From Hoeflea algicola (GTDB lineage Bacteria > Pseudomonadota > Alphaproteobacteria > Rhizobiales > Rhizobiaceae): DNA of 64,000 nt. This document shows positions 54,592-61,514 of this stretch, piece by piece (positions within the stretch are counted from its first letter, which is position 1; each line of letters starts with the position of its first letter). The stretch is from NCBI RefSeq assembly GCF_026619415.1, contig NZ_JAOVZR010000001.1, positions 2,294,001 to 2,358,000 on the forward strand. Reading direction: 5' to 3'. The position numbers and the translations under genes are program-made. The notes under the pieces were generated by a model. It was not told the origin of the DNA and did no database searches. It saw nothing but the letters and a program-made list of their open reading frames with translations.

Positions 54592-54745
54592 TTGGTCCAA
54601 GTGGTCCACCTATAGTGTGGTGGACCACTTGGACCACTTTTGCCGCGGCGCTGGACCACTTTAGGCCACTTTGGACCACTTCGGCTAACCTATTGAAATC
54701 AATCGAAAATATTTTGGACCACATCAAGACCACTTTGGACTACTT
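54592..54745. repeat. Iteron-like cluster of TGGACCACTT repeats (candidate origin)
   Basis: Copies of TGGACCACTT or one-to-two-base variants begin at 54621, 54630, 54652, 54662 (variant), 54672, 54715 (variant), 54726 (partial) and 54736 (variant), mostly at ~10-bp spacing. An inverted copy AAGTGGTCCAC (54599-54609) forms a perfect 11-bp palindrome with GTGGACCACTT (54620-54630). AT-rich TTTTTTATAAATTC lies beside it (~54559-54572). The last copies overlap the helicase 3' end. Confidence 0.75.
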
Positions 54746-55751
54746 CCACTTTCCACCTTCCACGAAGACATTTTGTCAAAAGTCCCTTCGCTACGCACTT
54801 TTTAAGCAATTGGCGGACCGCATTAGCGGACAGATTGTCCTTCCGATCTCCGAAATACTCGACCATATCCGCCACTGAAAAACCCGTCTCGCCGTCCACG
54901 TTTAGCGACTGTAAAACCGTCCCGGCCTCCAATATTTCGGCCTCCTTCGGGCTCGCCGACCCGACCTTAACGCTGTCACGAGCTGTCAGCCGTATCGTGC
55001 AAGATGTAATCGGATCACCGTCGCCGTCGACGCCTAAAGTCATCGTATCAAGCGCAAATCCCGAGCCCCATGACCGTTCTAAATCGCGTTGCTTGGTGAC
55101 AGACACAAGCCCCTCGCTCACCTCAATTTCGGTATCGGTAGCAGCGCGCAACAGACTGTGGCCGCGCGCACCGGCTGCAGCATTCTTGCCGCTATGGTGC
55201 ACAACCATCAAATGGGCCGCCGTAACAGTCCGCAGCACGTCAAAGTGGTTGACAATAAAACCCATATCAACAGACGAATTTTCATCACCGCCGGCCATGG
55301 CCCGGGAAAGCGTATCAATCACGATCAACATGACCGGCACGCCCAAGCCCTGAATGGCCGATATCAAAGGTTTCAAATCAGCATCAGGCCGCCTCAGATC
55401 AACAGGCGACGCCAGCAACAGCAACTCCACCGGTCCTTCTGGCTTGTAGCGCTCACGCATCGCCAGGACGCGCCGTTTGGCACCTCTACCGCCTTCGGCT
55501 GCTACATAGATCACCGCGCCCTGCGTTGTCCGCATGCCGGCATAATCGAGCCCGGCGGCAATGTGGAAGGCAAGATCCATGGCCACGAACGTCTTGCCGA
55601 CATTTGATGGACCGTAAAGGACCGTCATGGCTCCTTGATCTAGCAAACCCTTGACCAGCGGCGCGGTGCCGCTCTCGAGCGCGCTGTTGGCGGCTGTGTT
55701 GAAATCCAGAAAGGTGAATTTCTTGAGCGGTTTCTCAAAAGCTTTTGGCAA
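54699..55751 (-). CDS. RepA-like hexameric helicase (AAA_25)
   Basis: 350 residues from a TTG start; no ribosome-binding site is visible. Walker A VLYGPSNVGKTF, Walker B LIVIDTLSRAMAGGDE and VHHSGKNAAAGARG match RepA/AAA_25 ATPases. The C-terminus is a winged-helix-like domain. In many phages this domain is fused to Prim-Pol; here it lies in the -1 frame of the upstream primase gene (see findings), so this may be the C-terminal part of a split replicase. Ends NIFD-stop. Confidence 0.85.
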   Translation of the reverse strand: MPKAFEKPLKKFTFLDFNTAANSALESGTAPLVKGLLDQGAMTVLYGPSNVGKTFVAMDLAFHIAAGLDYAGMRTTQGAVIYVAAEGGRGAKRRVLAMRERYKPEGPVELLLLASPVDLRRPDADLKPLISAIQGLGVPVMLIVIDTLSRAMAGGDENSSVDMGFIVNHFDVLRTVTAAHLMVVHHSGKNAAAGARGHSLLRAATDTEIEVSEGLVSVTKQRDLERSWGSGFALDTMTLGVDGDGDPITSCTIRLTARDSVKVGSASPKEAEILEAGTVLQSLNVDGETGFSVADMVEYFGDRKDNLSANAVRQLLKKCVAKGLLTKCLRGRWKVEVVQSGLDVVQNIFD

Positions 55752-56788
55752 GACTTCGGGGAATAGGGGGCTTGAATTTTCTCAAACCACTTGTCTGCGA
55801 CTGCCTCGCCCGCATCGAAGTCCATACCGTATTTTGTGGCTTGTTCATAGATGAACGATGCGCCACGCCTGAACGGCGGCTTCATTCTGTTCCAGTCTGC
55901 TACGACGATCTCGGGCTCGTTTTGACCATCCACCCATCGGTCGCACCAGTCCATGAACAGCTCTAGCGCTTCTGCTTCGTGCTCTGGCCCGGCGGCTGCC
56001 TTGATCGCGTAACCGAAGTCCCTGTAGCTTTCTCTTGTGGGGAAATGGTTCGAGGTGTTCGGCGTGGCTTTGACCGCCTTGGCGATGATCTCGATGTTTC
56101 CGCGCAAGCTTTCCTGATCAACGTCGGCGCCGGAGCCTTCCTGGCTGACCTTCGACGCAGCGGGTAGGAGTGGCCGAAGTTCCTCCAGCAGATTGAGCAA
56201 ATCTTTGCCGGAGATGAACGGAACGCCGTCGAGGTTCGGAATGCCCTTCGGCCACCTGTAGGGCTTCATCGTCTTCGGGTGTGTGCCGATCGCGACGAAC
56301 TGCTTGCCTTCCGCCAGGATCTCGACACGGTCCTGCAAGAGCCCCTTGTCGTTGCGCTCGCCGAACTCGATCCGCGCATAGGAGAAGTCCGTGTCAGTCT
56401 TGACCAGATAAAGCGCCTTGGGGAAATCACCGATCCGGACCGGCAGATGGCCGAATTTGGCTTCGATCAGTTCCTTGATGATCTTCGCGTGCTCGAGCGT
56501 CTTTGTGTCCGCGTCGATGCCGACGAGGCCCTGCCCCGTCTTGATCCCGACATTGGCGCCCATTTCGTGCCACTTGTCAGCGTGGATCTCTTCGGAAGAG
56601 ACGAAGTCGTAGCCGCTCCACGATCCGTCTGGCCACCTGATGCCGGGCACCTTGCCTCTTGCATCGTCACCCTTCTCGATGCGCTTGAACAGATTGGATC
56701 GCTCAGAGATCGGGGCGTTTGGTGGGATGATTGGAACGAGACGGGTGAAGCCGAGATCCAGCAACTTCTTGAATGGGTTCTCGGTCAT
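55640..56788 (-). CDS. Bifunctional primase/polymerase (Prim-Pol) with PriCT domain
   Basis: 382 residues. Prim-Pol N-terminal domain (FTRLVPIIPPNAP, VGIKTGQGLVGIDADTK with the acidic metal motif, VEILAEGKQFVAIGTHP) and a PriCT-like domain (NHFPTRESYRDFGYAIKAAAG). It makes primers and short DNA. The last ~40 residues, after WFEKIQA, are Arg/Ser/Pro-rich and read over the helicase coding frame, so they look like a post-frameshift tail. The ATG overlaps the upstream stop. Confidence 0.87.
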   Translation of the reverse strand: MTENPFKKLLDLGFTRLVPIIPPNAPISERSNLFKRIEKGDDARGKVPGIRWPDGSWSGYDFVSSEEIHADKWHEMGANVGIKTGQGLVGIDADTKTLEHAKIIKELIEAKFGHLPVRIGDFPKALYLVKTDTDFSYARIEFGERNDKGLLQDRVEILAEGKQFVAIGTHPKTMKPYRWPKGIPNLDGVPFISGKDLLNLLEELRPLLPAASKVSQEGSGADVDQESLRGNIEIIAKAVKATPNTSNHFPTRESYRDFGYAIKAAAGPEHEAEALELFMDWCDRWVDGQNEPEIVVADWNRMKPPFRRGASFIYEQATKYGMDFDAGEAVADKWFEKIQAPYSPKSCQKLLRNRSRNSPFWISTQPPTARSRAAPRRWSRVC

Positions 56789-57147
56789 GCCTTGGCCGCC
56801 AGCGCGTCGCTTACTCTCTGCAGCGCCGCGAGAATGGCTTCTCCGGTGTGCTTCGCCTCCGGCCCCCGCAACAACACGGCCTCTTCACTTTCGATGCTGG
56901 CAACAGGTCCGAACAGCTCGCCTATCATGGCGTGGATCATGCTGAGCACAGACGTAGCCTGCTGAGCCTGGCCCTTCCATCGGGTGTCTTCGCTAAAGTC
57001 CAAGGCAAAGAAGTGCCGTTTGGCTTCGGGATGGCCGGGGGTGCTAAGCATGTAAGCCAGCGCGTCAGCGAAGTCTGGCCGTGTGTCGCGCTGAAAGAGG
57101 TCATCTTCGGGCTGGATTTCCGGCGTGTCAGTGGGTACGGTCGTCAT
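56785..57147 (-). CDS. Hypothetical phage protein upstream of primase
   Basis: 120 residues, acidic N-terminus and helical C-terminus (SVLSMIHAMIGELFG, AILAALQRVSDALAAK). Stop overlaps the primase start as ATGA. Function unknown; replication accessory by context. Confidence 0.68.
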   Translation of the reverse strand: MTTVPTDTPEIQPEDDLFQRDTRPDFADALAYMLSTPGHPEAKRHFFALDFSEDTRWKGQAQQATSVLSMIHAMIGELFGPVASIESEEAVLLRGPEAKHTGEAILAALQRVSDALAAKA

Positions 57148-57179
57148 TGGTTGGCGCTCCGAAACAGCGTTGATCTGTG

Positions 57180-57213
57180 AAGCCGGCGCAGCGTGTCACC
57201 GTTGCGCCGGCTT
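57180..57213 (+). terminator. Hairpin with T-run on plus strand
   Basis: AAGCCGGCGCA pairs perfectly with TGCGCCGGCTT around a 12-base loop, followed by TATTTTT on the plus strand. No plus-strand gene precedes it; it may stop antisense transcription or act on the minus-strand transcript as a partial terminator. Confidence 0.6.
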
Positions 57214-57280
57214 TATTTTTGCGGAACGCCTACCTTGGCCGATGTGTCGGGCGCTGTCCAGCGTCGTCAGGCGTCAAAAT

Positions 57281-57490
57281 CTACGCCAGCGTGACAGCGC
57301 ATAGCCGTTTGATGACATTCTTTCCTGCGTCCGTGATCTGGTTCGTGTCGGCTCGGATGACACCGGCCTGGTAAAACCGCTCGCGAGCTTCCTTCGCGGC
57401 GGGGCTGTGCCAGTTATTTCGTTCGAAGTCTCGCTCCGGAACGGGTATGCAGTAGCAGGCTAGAAGGATTTTGATTTCAAGCGGGGTCAT
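57281..57490 (-). CDS. Small winged-helix-like phage protein
   Basis: 69 residues. TPLEIKILLACYCIPVP at the start, AAKEARERFYQAGVI, then ITDAGKNVIKRLCAVTLA. Short proteins with this LEIKILL...LTxxGxxxVxxLCxxPLP layout are common in phages and look like minimal winged helices. Overlaps the upstream gene by 14 nt. Confidence 0.72.
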   Translation of the reverse strand: MTPLEIKILLACYCIPVPERDFERNNWHSPAAKEARERFYQAGVIRADTNQITDAGKNVIKRLCAVTLA

Positions 57491-57713
57491 CGGTCGTCTC
57501 CTTGTCCTTGAATGATTGCATCATCATGCGCACCTGGGCGCCGATCCGCATCATGGCTTCCGTCTCGATCTCCGGGTGCTCGGCGACACGGGCTTGCAAG
57601 GCCGCAATCTCTGCGTCGTATTTCTTCCGGGCTACCTCCAGCCTCGCCGCCATCTCGACGCAGATATGTCTGATGCCGGCCTCGACTTCTTCCAGTGTGA
57701 TCTTGTCAGTCAT
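57477..57713 (-). CDS. Coiled-coil small phage protein
   Basis: 78 residues, mostly helical with heptad-like pattern (ARLEVARKKYDAEIAALQARVAE). Overlaps both neighbours by 8-14 nt. No family recognised. Confidence 0.65.
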   Translation of the reverse strand: MTDKITLEEVEAGIRHICVEMAARLEVARKKYDAEIAALQARVAEHPEIETEAMMRIGAQVRMMMQSFKDKETTDDPA

Positions 57714-58044
57714 TTTTCGGCTCCTGCCTCAATCTGTAGCGTGCTGTGTTTCCTTGGCCGCCGGGTTCCAGCGGTATGCGCCATTTATGCGGGCCAAGCC
57801 GCTTCCTGATCTGGCTGATAAGCACCTTCACGGTGGACGAAGCATCAGTAGGGCCGCCGTCGAGCCTGCCGCCATAGAGCACACCGATAAGCGCTTCGAT
57901 GGAGACCGGGTTCGGGTGCCTCGCGACAAGCGCCCTTACAATGACACGTTGAGCAGGGGAGAAGCGGATCAGCGGGAGCTGTGTAGCGTCCAGCATCCTC
58001 CCCATTTTATGCCCGCAGCAGGGGCAAATGCCTTCATCCATCAC
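57706..58044 (-). CDS. Winged-helix DNA-binding protein with N-terminal zinc knuckle
   Basis: 112 residues. CPCCGHKMG at the N-terminus, then an OmpR/PhoB-type winged-helix pattern (LIRFSPAQRVIVRALVARHP, VKVLISQIRKRLGPHKWRI, RYRLR). Such proteins recur in alphaproteobacterial prophages and probably regulate phage promoters. This is the best candidate regulator in the window. Confidence 0.8.
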   Translation of the reverse strand: MMDEGICPCCGHKMGRMLDATQLPLIRFSPAQRVIVRALVARHPNPVSIEALIGVLYGGRLDGGPTDASSTVKVLISQIRKRLGPHKWRIPLEPGGQGNTARYRLRQEPKND

Positions 58045-58235
58045 ACCCGCTCCGAGAGCCGGTATTCATGCGCGCCTTCCTGCAGCGTGCAGATCGTCGC
58101 CGCGGCGAGTGCGCCGAGCGCGATGATGACCAGCGACCAGATCAGCACCTTCTCCTGCCAGCGCATCTTGACCGCGTCGAAGATCAGCTTGTCACTATCG
58201 AGGGGCGGGTTGAGGGTGGTCTTCACGGTCGTCAT
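58041..58235 (-). CDS. Small single-pass membrane protein
   Basis: 64 residues with one membrane helix (VLIWSLVIIALGALAAATIC). ATGA overlap with the winged-helix gene. AAGGATGA-type site before ATG. Function unknown. Confidence 0.62.
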   Translation of the reverse strand: MTTVKTTLNPPLDSDKLIFDAVKMRWQEKVLIWSLVIIALGALAAATICTLQEGAHEYRLSERV

Positions 58236-58270
58236 CCTTGTAGGTTGTTGTCATGCGTCACAATTGACAA

Positions 58271-58489
58271 TCAGTCGAAAACATTCTCCGGCGGTTCCGG
58301 TGGATCCGGCTCCGCGATTTGTTCGGGTGGCGGGAATGCCCGCGCCAGCACCGCCGCTTCCGTCTCGGCATGGAAGGTGAATATCTCACCGTCGGCGATG
58401 ACTTCCAGCGTCACCGGCTGGCCCGGTTCGATCGCGTAAAGCGTCAAACCCATGGCCGGGTGCGCGGCTCTGATCTCGTCGAAGGTCAT
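58271..58489 (-). CDS. Hypothetical phage protein ending NVFD
   Basis: 72 residues, beta-rich centre (GQPVTLEVIADGEIFTFHAE) and Pro/Glu tail ending ENVFD-stop, one of several identical gene endings in this arm. Start overlaps the upstream stop (ATGA). Confidence 0.66.
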   Translation of the reverse strand: MTFDEIRAAHPAMGLTLYAIEPGQPVTLEVIADGEIFTFHAETEAAVLARAFPPPEQIAEPDPPEPPENVFD

Positions 58490-58698
58490 TCGAAAACACT
58501 TTCGGGTTTCTTCGGCTGCGCGGGACGCCTTTTCGGCATGCCCCGCTCCAGCAGCTCCACGACCTTCCTGCTCTTCGGCATTTGGTCGAGATCGGCCAGC
58601 CTCTTGATTTGGGAGTGCAGGCTGGCCGGTATGCGGACGGCTACCATCTCGGTCTTTTCACCGTACTGCTTGTATTCGGTCTTTGGCTTGCGGGGCAT
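58486..58698 (-). CDS. Ribbon-helix-helix-like DNA-binding protein
   Basis: 70 residues. A basic N-terminus, strand EMVAVRIPASLHSQIKRLADL and second helix KSRKVVELLERG fit an Arc/CopG-type ribbon-helix-helix. Probably a regulator of the early operon it heads. Ends SVFE-stop. Confidence 0.75.
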   Translation of the reverse strand: MPRKPKTEYKQYGEKTEMVAVRIPASLHSQIKRLADLDQMPKSRKVVELLERGMPKRRPAQPKKPESVFE

Positions 58699-58930
58699 GG
58701 CGTCTCCGGTTCGGTGAAGTTATCGGAGCCTCGCCTCCTGGGAACGGTGGACTGGTTCAAGTCCGGCCTCCTGGAGGTCGCAATCGAGGTCTGCGAAACG
58801 GCTTGGTGGTGGTGGTTCATCTTTGTCTCTCCTGTTGTTGATCGTCTTGGTTGGCGGGAGGTGCGCGCACGCGCTGCGGTCTACATGATAGCCTCCTGTG
58901 TCTGGTCGTCTTTCTCATTCTTACAGTACA

Positions 58931-58959
58931 AATGTATGTCGGTTGGTAGGCTACGTCAA
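58931..58959 (-). promoter_or_regulatory. Early promoter of the 58.7-54.3 kb operon
   Basis: TTGACG (58954-58959), 17 bases, TACATT (58931-58936) on the minus strand. It carries the same CAACCGACATACATTTG box as the ArdA promoter. The 230 bases after it hold several GGAG sites and only doubtful short frames before the ribbon-helix-helix gene. Confidence 0.7.
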
Positions 58960-58980
58960 GCCCCACATGCGACATTATTT

Positions 58981-61251
58981 TCACTCCTTCCTGTACCTCT
59001 TTCCCCGCCACCCGCCCGCAGAGAGCGGCATGCCTGCACCCCATTCCGGCAGCTCGCAGATCAGCTTTTCAAAGAAAGCCAGATCGCCGAAGCCCCGCGG
59101 CACTTCGCACACCATTTCATCGTAGACATGGGCGATGATCGGGTACCCGGCTGCTTCGGCCTTCCACATGCCGTTGACCAGGAAGTCCCGCTCGATACCC
59201 ATGACGGTGTTCTGGAACGCGAGCCCGCCGTAGAGCCCGAACCGTGTCAGCTTTCGCGTGGTTGCGTTGACGCCGATCACGGTCGCCTTGGGTGATGTCT
59301 CGCCCTCGATCTTGATAAGGCCTTTGACAGCGCCCCGCTCGGCCAGATCGCGATCCATGACTTCAGACGGCAACCATTCGCCGCCCGGTCCTTTGGCGCA
59401 AGCCCAAACCTGATCTTTCAACCTCGGCGATCCGTAGGCAATGCAGCGGCCGCTTGGCAGCCGGCACCAGAGGAAGCCCATGCGCACGATGTAGGCGCAC
59501 TTGAAGACGTGAACGACGGTGCCGGGGTTTTGGACCGCTTCGCGGATCGCCCTTTCGATGGCGTGCCAGGCGCCTGCAATGGCCGGGTTCGTGGCGCGCC
59601 AGCCGATCTTGATGATCTCACAGGCTATCCACGCCTCGCGCGTCAGCACGTCGGTCTTGGCGTCTCCCGTGAGCACGCATTTCTCGTATCGCTTGACGGC
59701 CTTCTCCCGCCGGTCCTCTTCCGCCGCCGCCCACACCGGCTCATAGAGCGAGCCGAGATCAACGTGGTAGCCCTGCGCCATCGTATGGAAGGCCGAAACC
59801 CCACCGCCGAAGCCGAGCGCCAACTCGGCGACCTTGCCGACCGACTGCCGCAGCGGGTGCTTCTTGGTGATGACATCGGTCGACATGTTCATGATGCCGG
59901 CGGCGGTGCGTCGATACATATCCGGCAATGACGGATCGGTCAGGATCTCGTGCAGCGCCGCGAGCTTCCATTCCTCGTTAGGTAACCACGCCGCGATCGC
60001 GCCTTGAATGCCGGAGTAGTCGGCCTGCAGAAGGTCGTGACCGGGTGCTGCCGTGATGAAACCGCGGATGGCGTCTGAGATCAGGTGCAGCGGCCTGCCT
60101 AGTACGTCGCCATACATGAACCGCAGCAGATCCGGGTCTTCCTGCCTGATTGCTTCGAACAAGGTCGGAAGATCAGGATGAGCGTCGTCGAACTCCCGGC
60201 GCGGGCGCGGCATGTTGGTGAAGTTCACGCCTACGGACACCCATCGCCCAGGCCCGGTCGCAGCGAACAGGAACGAGCCCCGCACCCGCCCGTCAGAGCT
60301 GGCGCGGTTCAGCATGGCTCGGAGCTTGGCGACCGAAGTCTTTGCCGCTTCCTGCCGGATCTCCAGCGCCCGGCGTACATGCTCGGGTAGATCGTTCGTC
60401 GACAGCAAGTCCTCGATCTCGGGCATGGCGGCGCTCCCCATGGCGATGCCTTGGGAGTTTACCCACTCCACCAGCTTGCCCGGTTGCGTCGTCGACGGAA
60501 CGTATCCGCCCGTCACCAGCCTCAACTCGCGGTCAAGCAGCTTCTTGGCCTTCTCCGCCAGCGCAAGGGCCGACCGCGCCGAGCGCCTATCGATGCGGAT
60601 GCCGCGATCGCTGATCTTCTGATCCAGCACCCACAAGGCTTGCTCTTCGCTGGACAACGGCACCATGCGGCGGTCAGCCGCGGCCTCGGTCAACACGTCG
60701 ACATCGCAATAATCATGAAACCGTTCGAAGTCCTCGGGGAACTCGTGCGGCTCGTTGAAATAGATGCCGTTCGGGTCTTCCCCTTTACGCGCCCGGCGCG
60801 GTATTGAGAATTTGCGGATCAGCGCTGCGCCGGCCTTGTCCTTCTGGATCGGCAGGCCGAGCACTGACCCGACACCTTCCAGATCGCGCGGCAAGGACAT
60901 GGCCGCAGCCGTGGCGGCCGTGCACCTGCATTGCTCCAGGTGCAGCACCGGCCACCCATAGCGCGGCGTCAGGATCTTCTGCCACAGTCCGCGCTCGAAT
61001 GAGTTGTTGTGCGCCGACACGGTGCCGCCTGCTTCGACGTGATGGCGGATATCGTCAGGGCATGGCTCGGGCGGGCGCCACCGCTTCACCGTCTTGCCGT
61101 CGAAGGTATAGGAGGCCATCAGCGGTTGCGTGAGCGGGTGATCGAAATAGTTCGCCGATCCATGCTTGCGAAGATCGACCGGGCTTCTCGTTTCGAAGTC
61201 GATTTCCAAGCCCTTCACTTGCTCGACCTCTTGCGCTTGAGCGCCTGCCAC
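58981..61251 (-). CDS. Family A DNA polymerase with 3'-5' exonuclease domain
   Basis: 756 residues. Exonuclease motifs LEIDFETRS, AHNNSFERGLW and YCDVDVLTE at ~14-190. Polymerase motif A LLQADYSGIQ (~407-416), motif B RQSVGKVAELALGFGGG (~468-484) and motif C HVYDEMVCE (~708-716). This is the phage replicative polymerase of a bacteriophage-type PolA with both activities intact. Confidence 0.95.
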   Translation of the reverse strand: MAGAQAQEVEQVKGLEIDFETRSPVDLRKHGSANYFDHPLTQPLMASYTFDGKTVKRWRPPEPCPDDIRHHVEAGGTVSAHNNSFERGLWQKILTPRYGWPVLHLEQCRCTAATAAAMSLPRDLEGVGSVLGLPIQKDKAGAALIRKFSIPRRARKGEDPNGIYFNEPHEFPEDFERFHDYCDVDVLTEAAADRRMVPLSSEEQALWVLDQKISDRGIRIDRRSARSALALAEKAKKLLDRELRLVTGGYVPSTTQPGKLVEWVNSQGIAMGSAAMPEIEDLLSTNDLPEHVRRALEIRQEAAKTSVAKLRAMLNRASSDGRVRGSFLFAATGPGRWVSVGVNFTNMPRPRREFDDAHPDLPTLFEAIRQEDPDLLRFMYGDVLGRPLHLISDAIRGFITAAPGHDLLQADYSGIQGAIAAWLPNEEWKLAALHEILTDPSLPDMYRRTAAGIMNMSTDVITKKHPLRQSVGKVAELALGFGGGVSAFHTMAQGYHVDLGSLYEPVWAAAEEDRREKAVKRYEKCVLTGDAKTDVLTREAWIACEIIKIGWRATNPAIAGAWHAIERAIREAVQNPGTVVHVFKCAYIVRMGFLWCRLPSGRCIAYGSPRLKDQVWACAKGPGGEWLPSEVMDRDLAERGAVKGLIKIEGETSPKATVIGVNATTRKLTRFGLYGGLAFQNTVMGIERDFLVNGMWKAEAAGYPIIAHVYDEMVCEVPRGFGDLAFFEKLICELPEWGAGMPLSAGGWRGKRYRKE

Positions 61252-61514
61252 GGTATCGGCACCGGCTTCGGCGGCCTCTCGCCGCGGTCATTGACGATCG
61301 CCGAGGTGATGCCGGGCTTGTCGTCCAGTACCGTGATCAGCGAGCCCTTCTTCATGACGAACCAGTTGCCGTCGATCCATGCGCCGGTCGAGCACACCGA
61401 AGCCATCGGCTGCGCCAGCGCCTTCAGCTCGGTCCGGTAGGCTTCCATGTCGAGCCCCTTGGCCCGTTCGAGCCAGCGCACCAGCGCGTGGTCTGTGATG
61501 TGTGCGTGTTTCAT
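61215..61514 (-). CDS. Hypothetical phage protein (HITDHALVRWLERAKG)
   Basis: 99 residues. N-terminus HITDHALVRWLERAKGLDME is a familiar phage motif, recalling small RNA-binding or HTH-like proteins; middle GNWFVMKKGSLITVLDDK. Overlaps the polymerase start by 37 nt. Preceded by GTTTTCGG directly before the ATG, with no strong Shine-Dalgarno site, so translation is probably coupled. Confidence 0.72.
   Translation of the reverse strand: MKHAHITDHALVRWLERAKGLDMEAYRTELKALAQPMASVCSTGAWIDGNWFVMKKGSLITVLDDKPGITSAIVNDRGERPPKPVPIPWQALKRKRSSK

Noticed and set aside
54507..54878. 123-codon plus-strand frame with repeated WTT across the iteron cluster
   Set aside because: The WTT repeats are the translation of the TGGACCACTT array; the frame runs antisense into the helicase gene and has no ribosome-binding site.
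58699..58916. Small genes between the 58.9-kb promoter and the ribbon-helix-helix gene
   Set aside because: Several GGAG sites and short Arg/Pro-rich frames exist, but none has consistent start, coding character and spacing; left unannotated.
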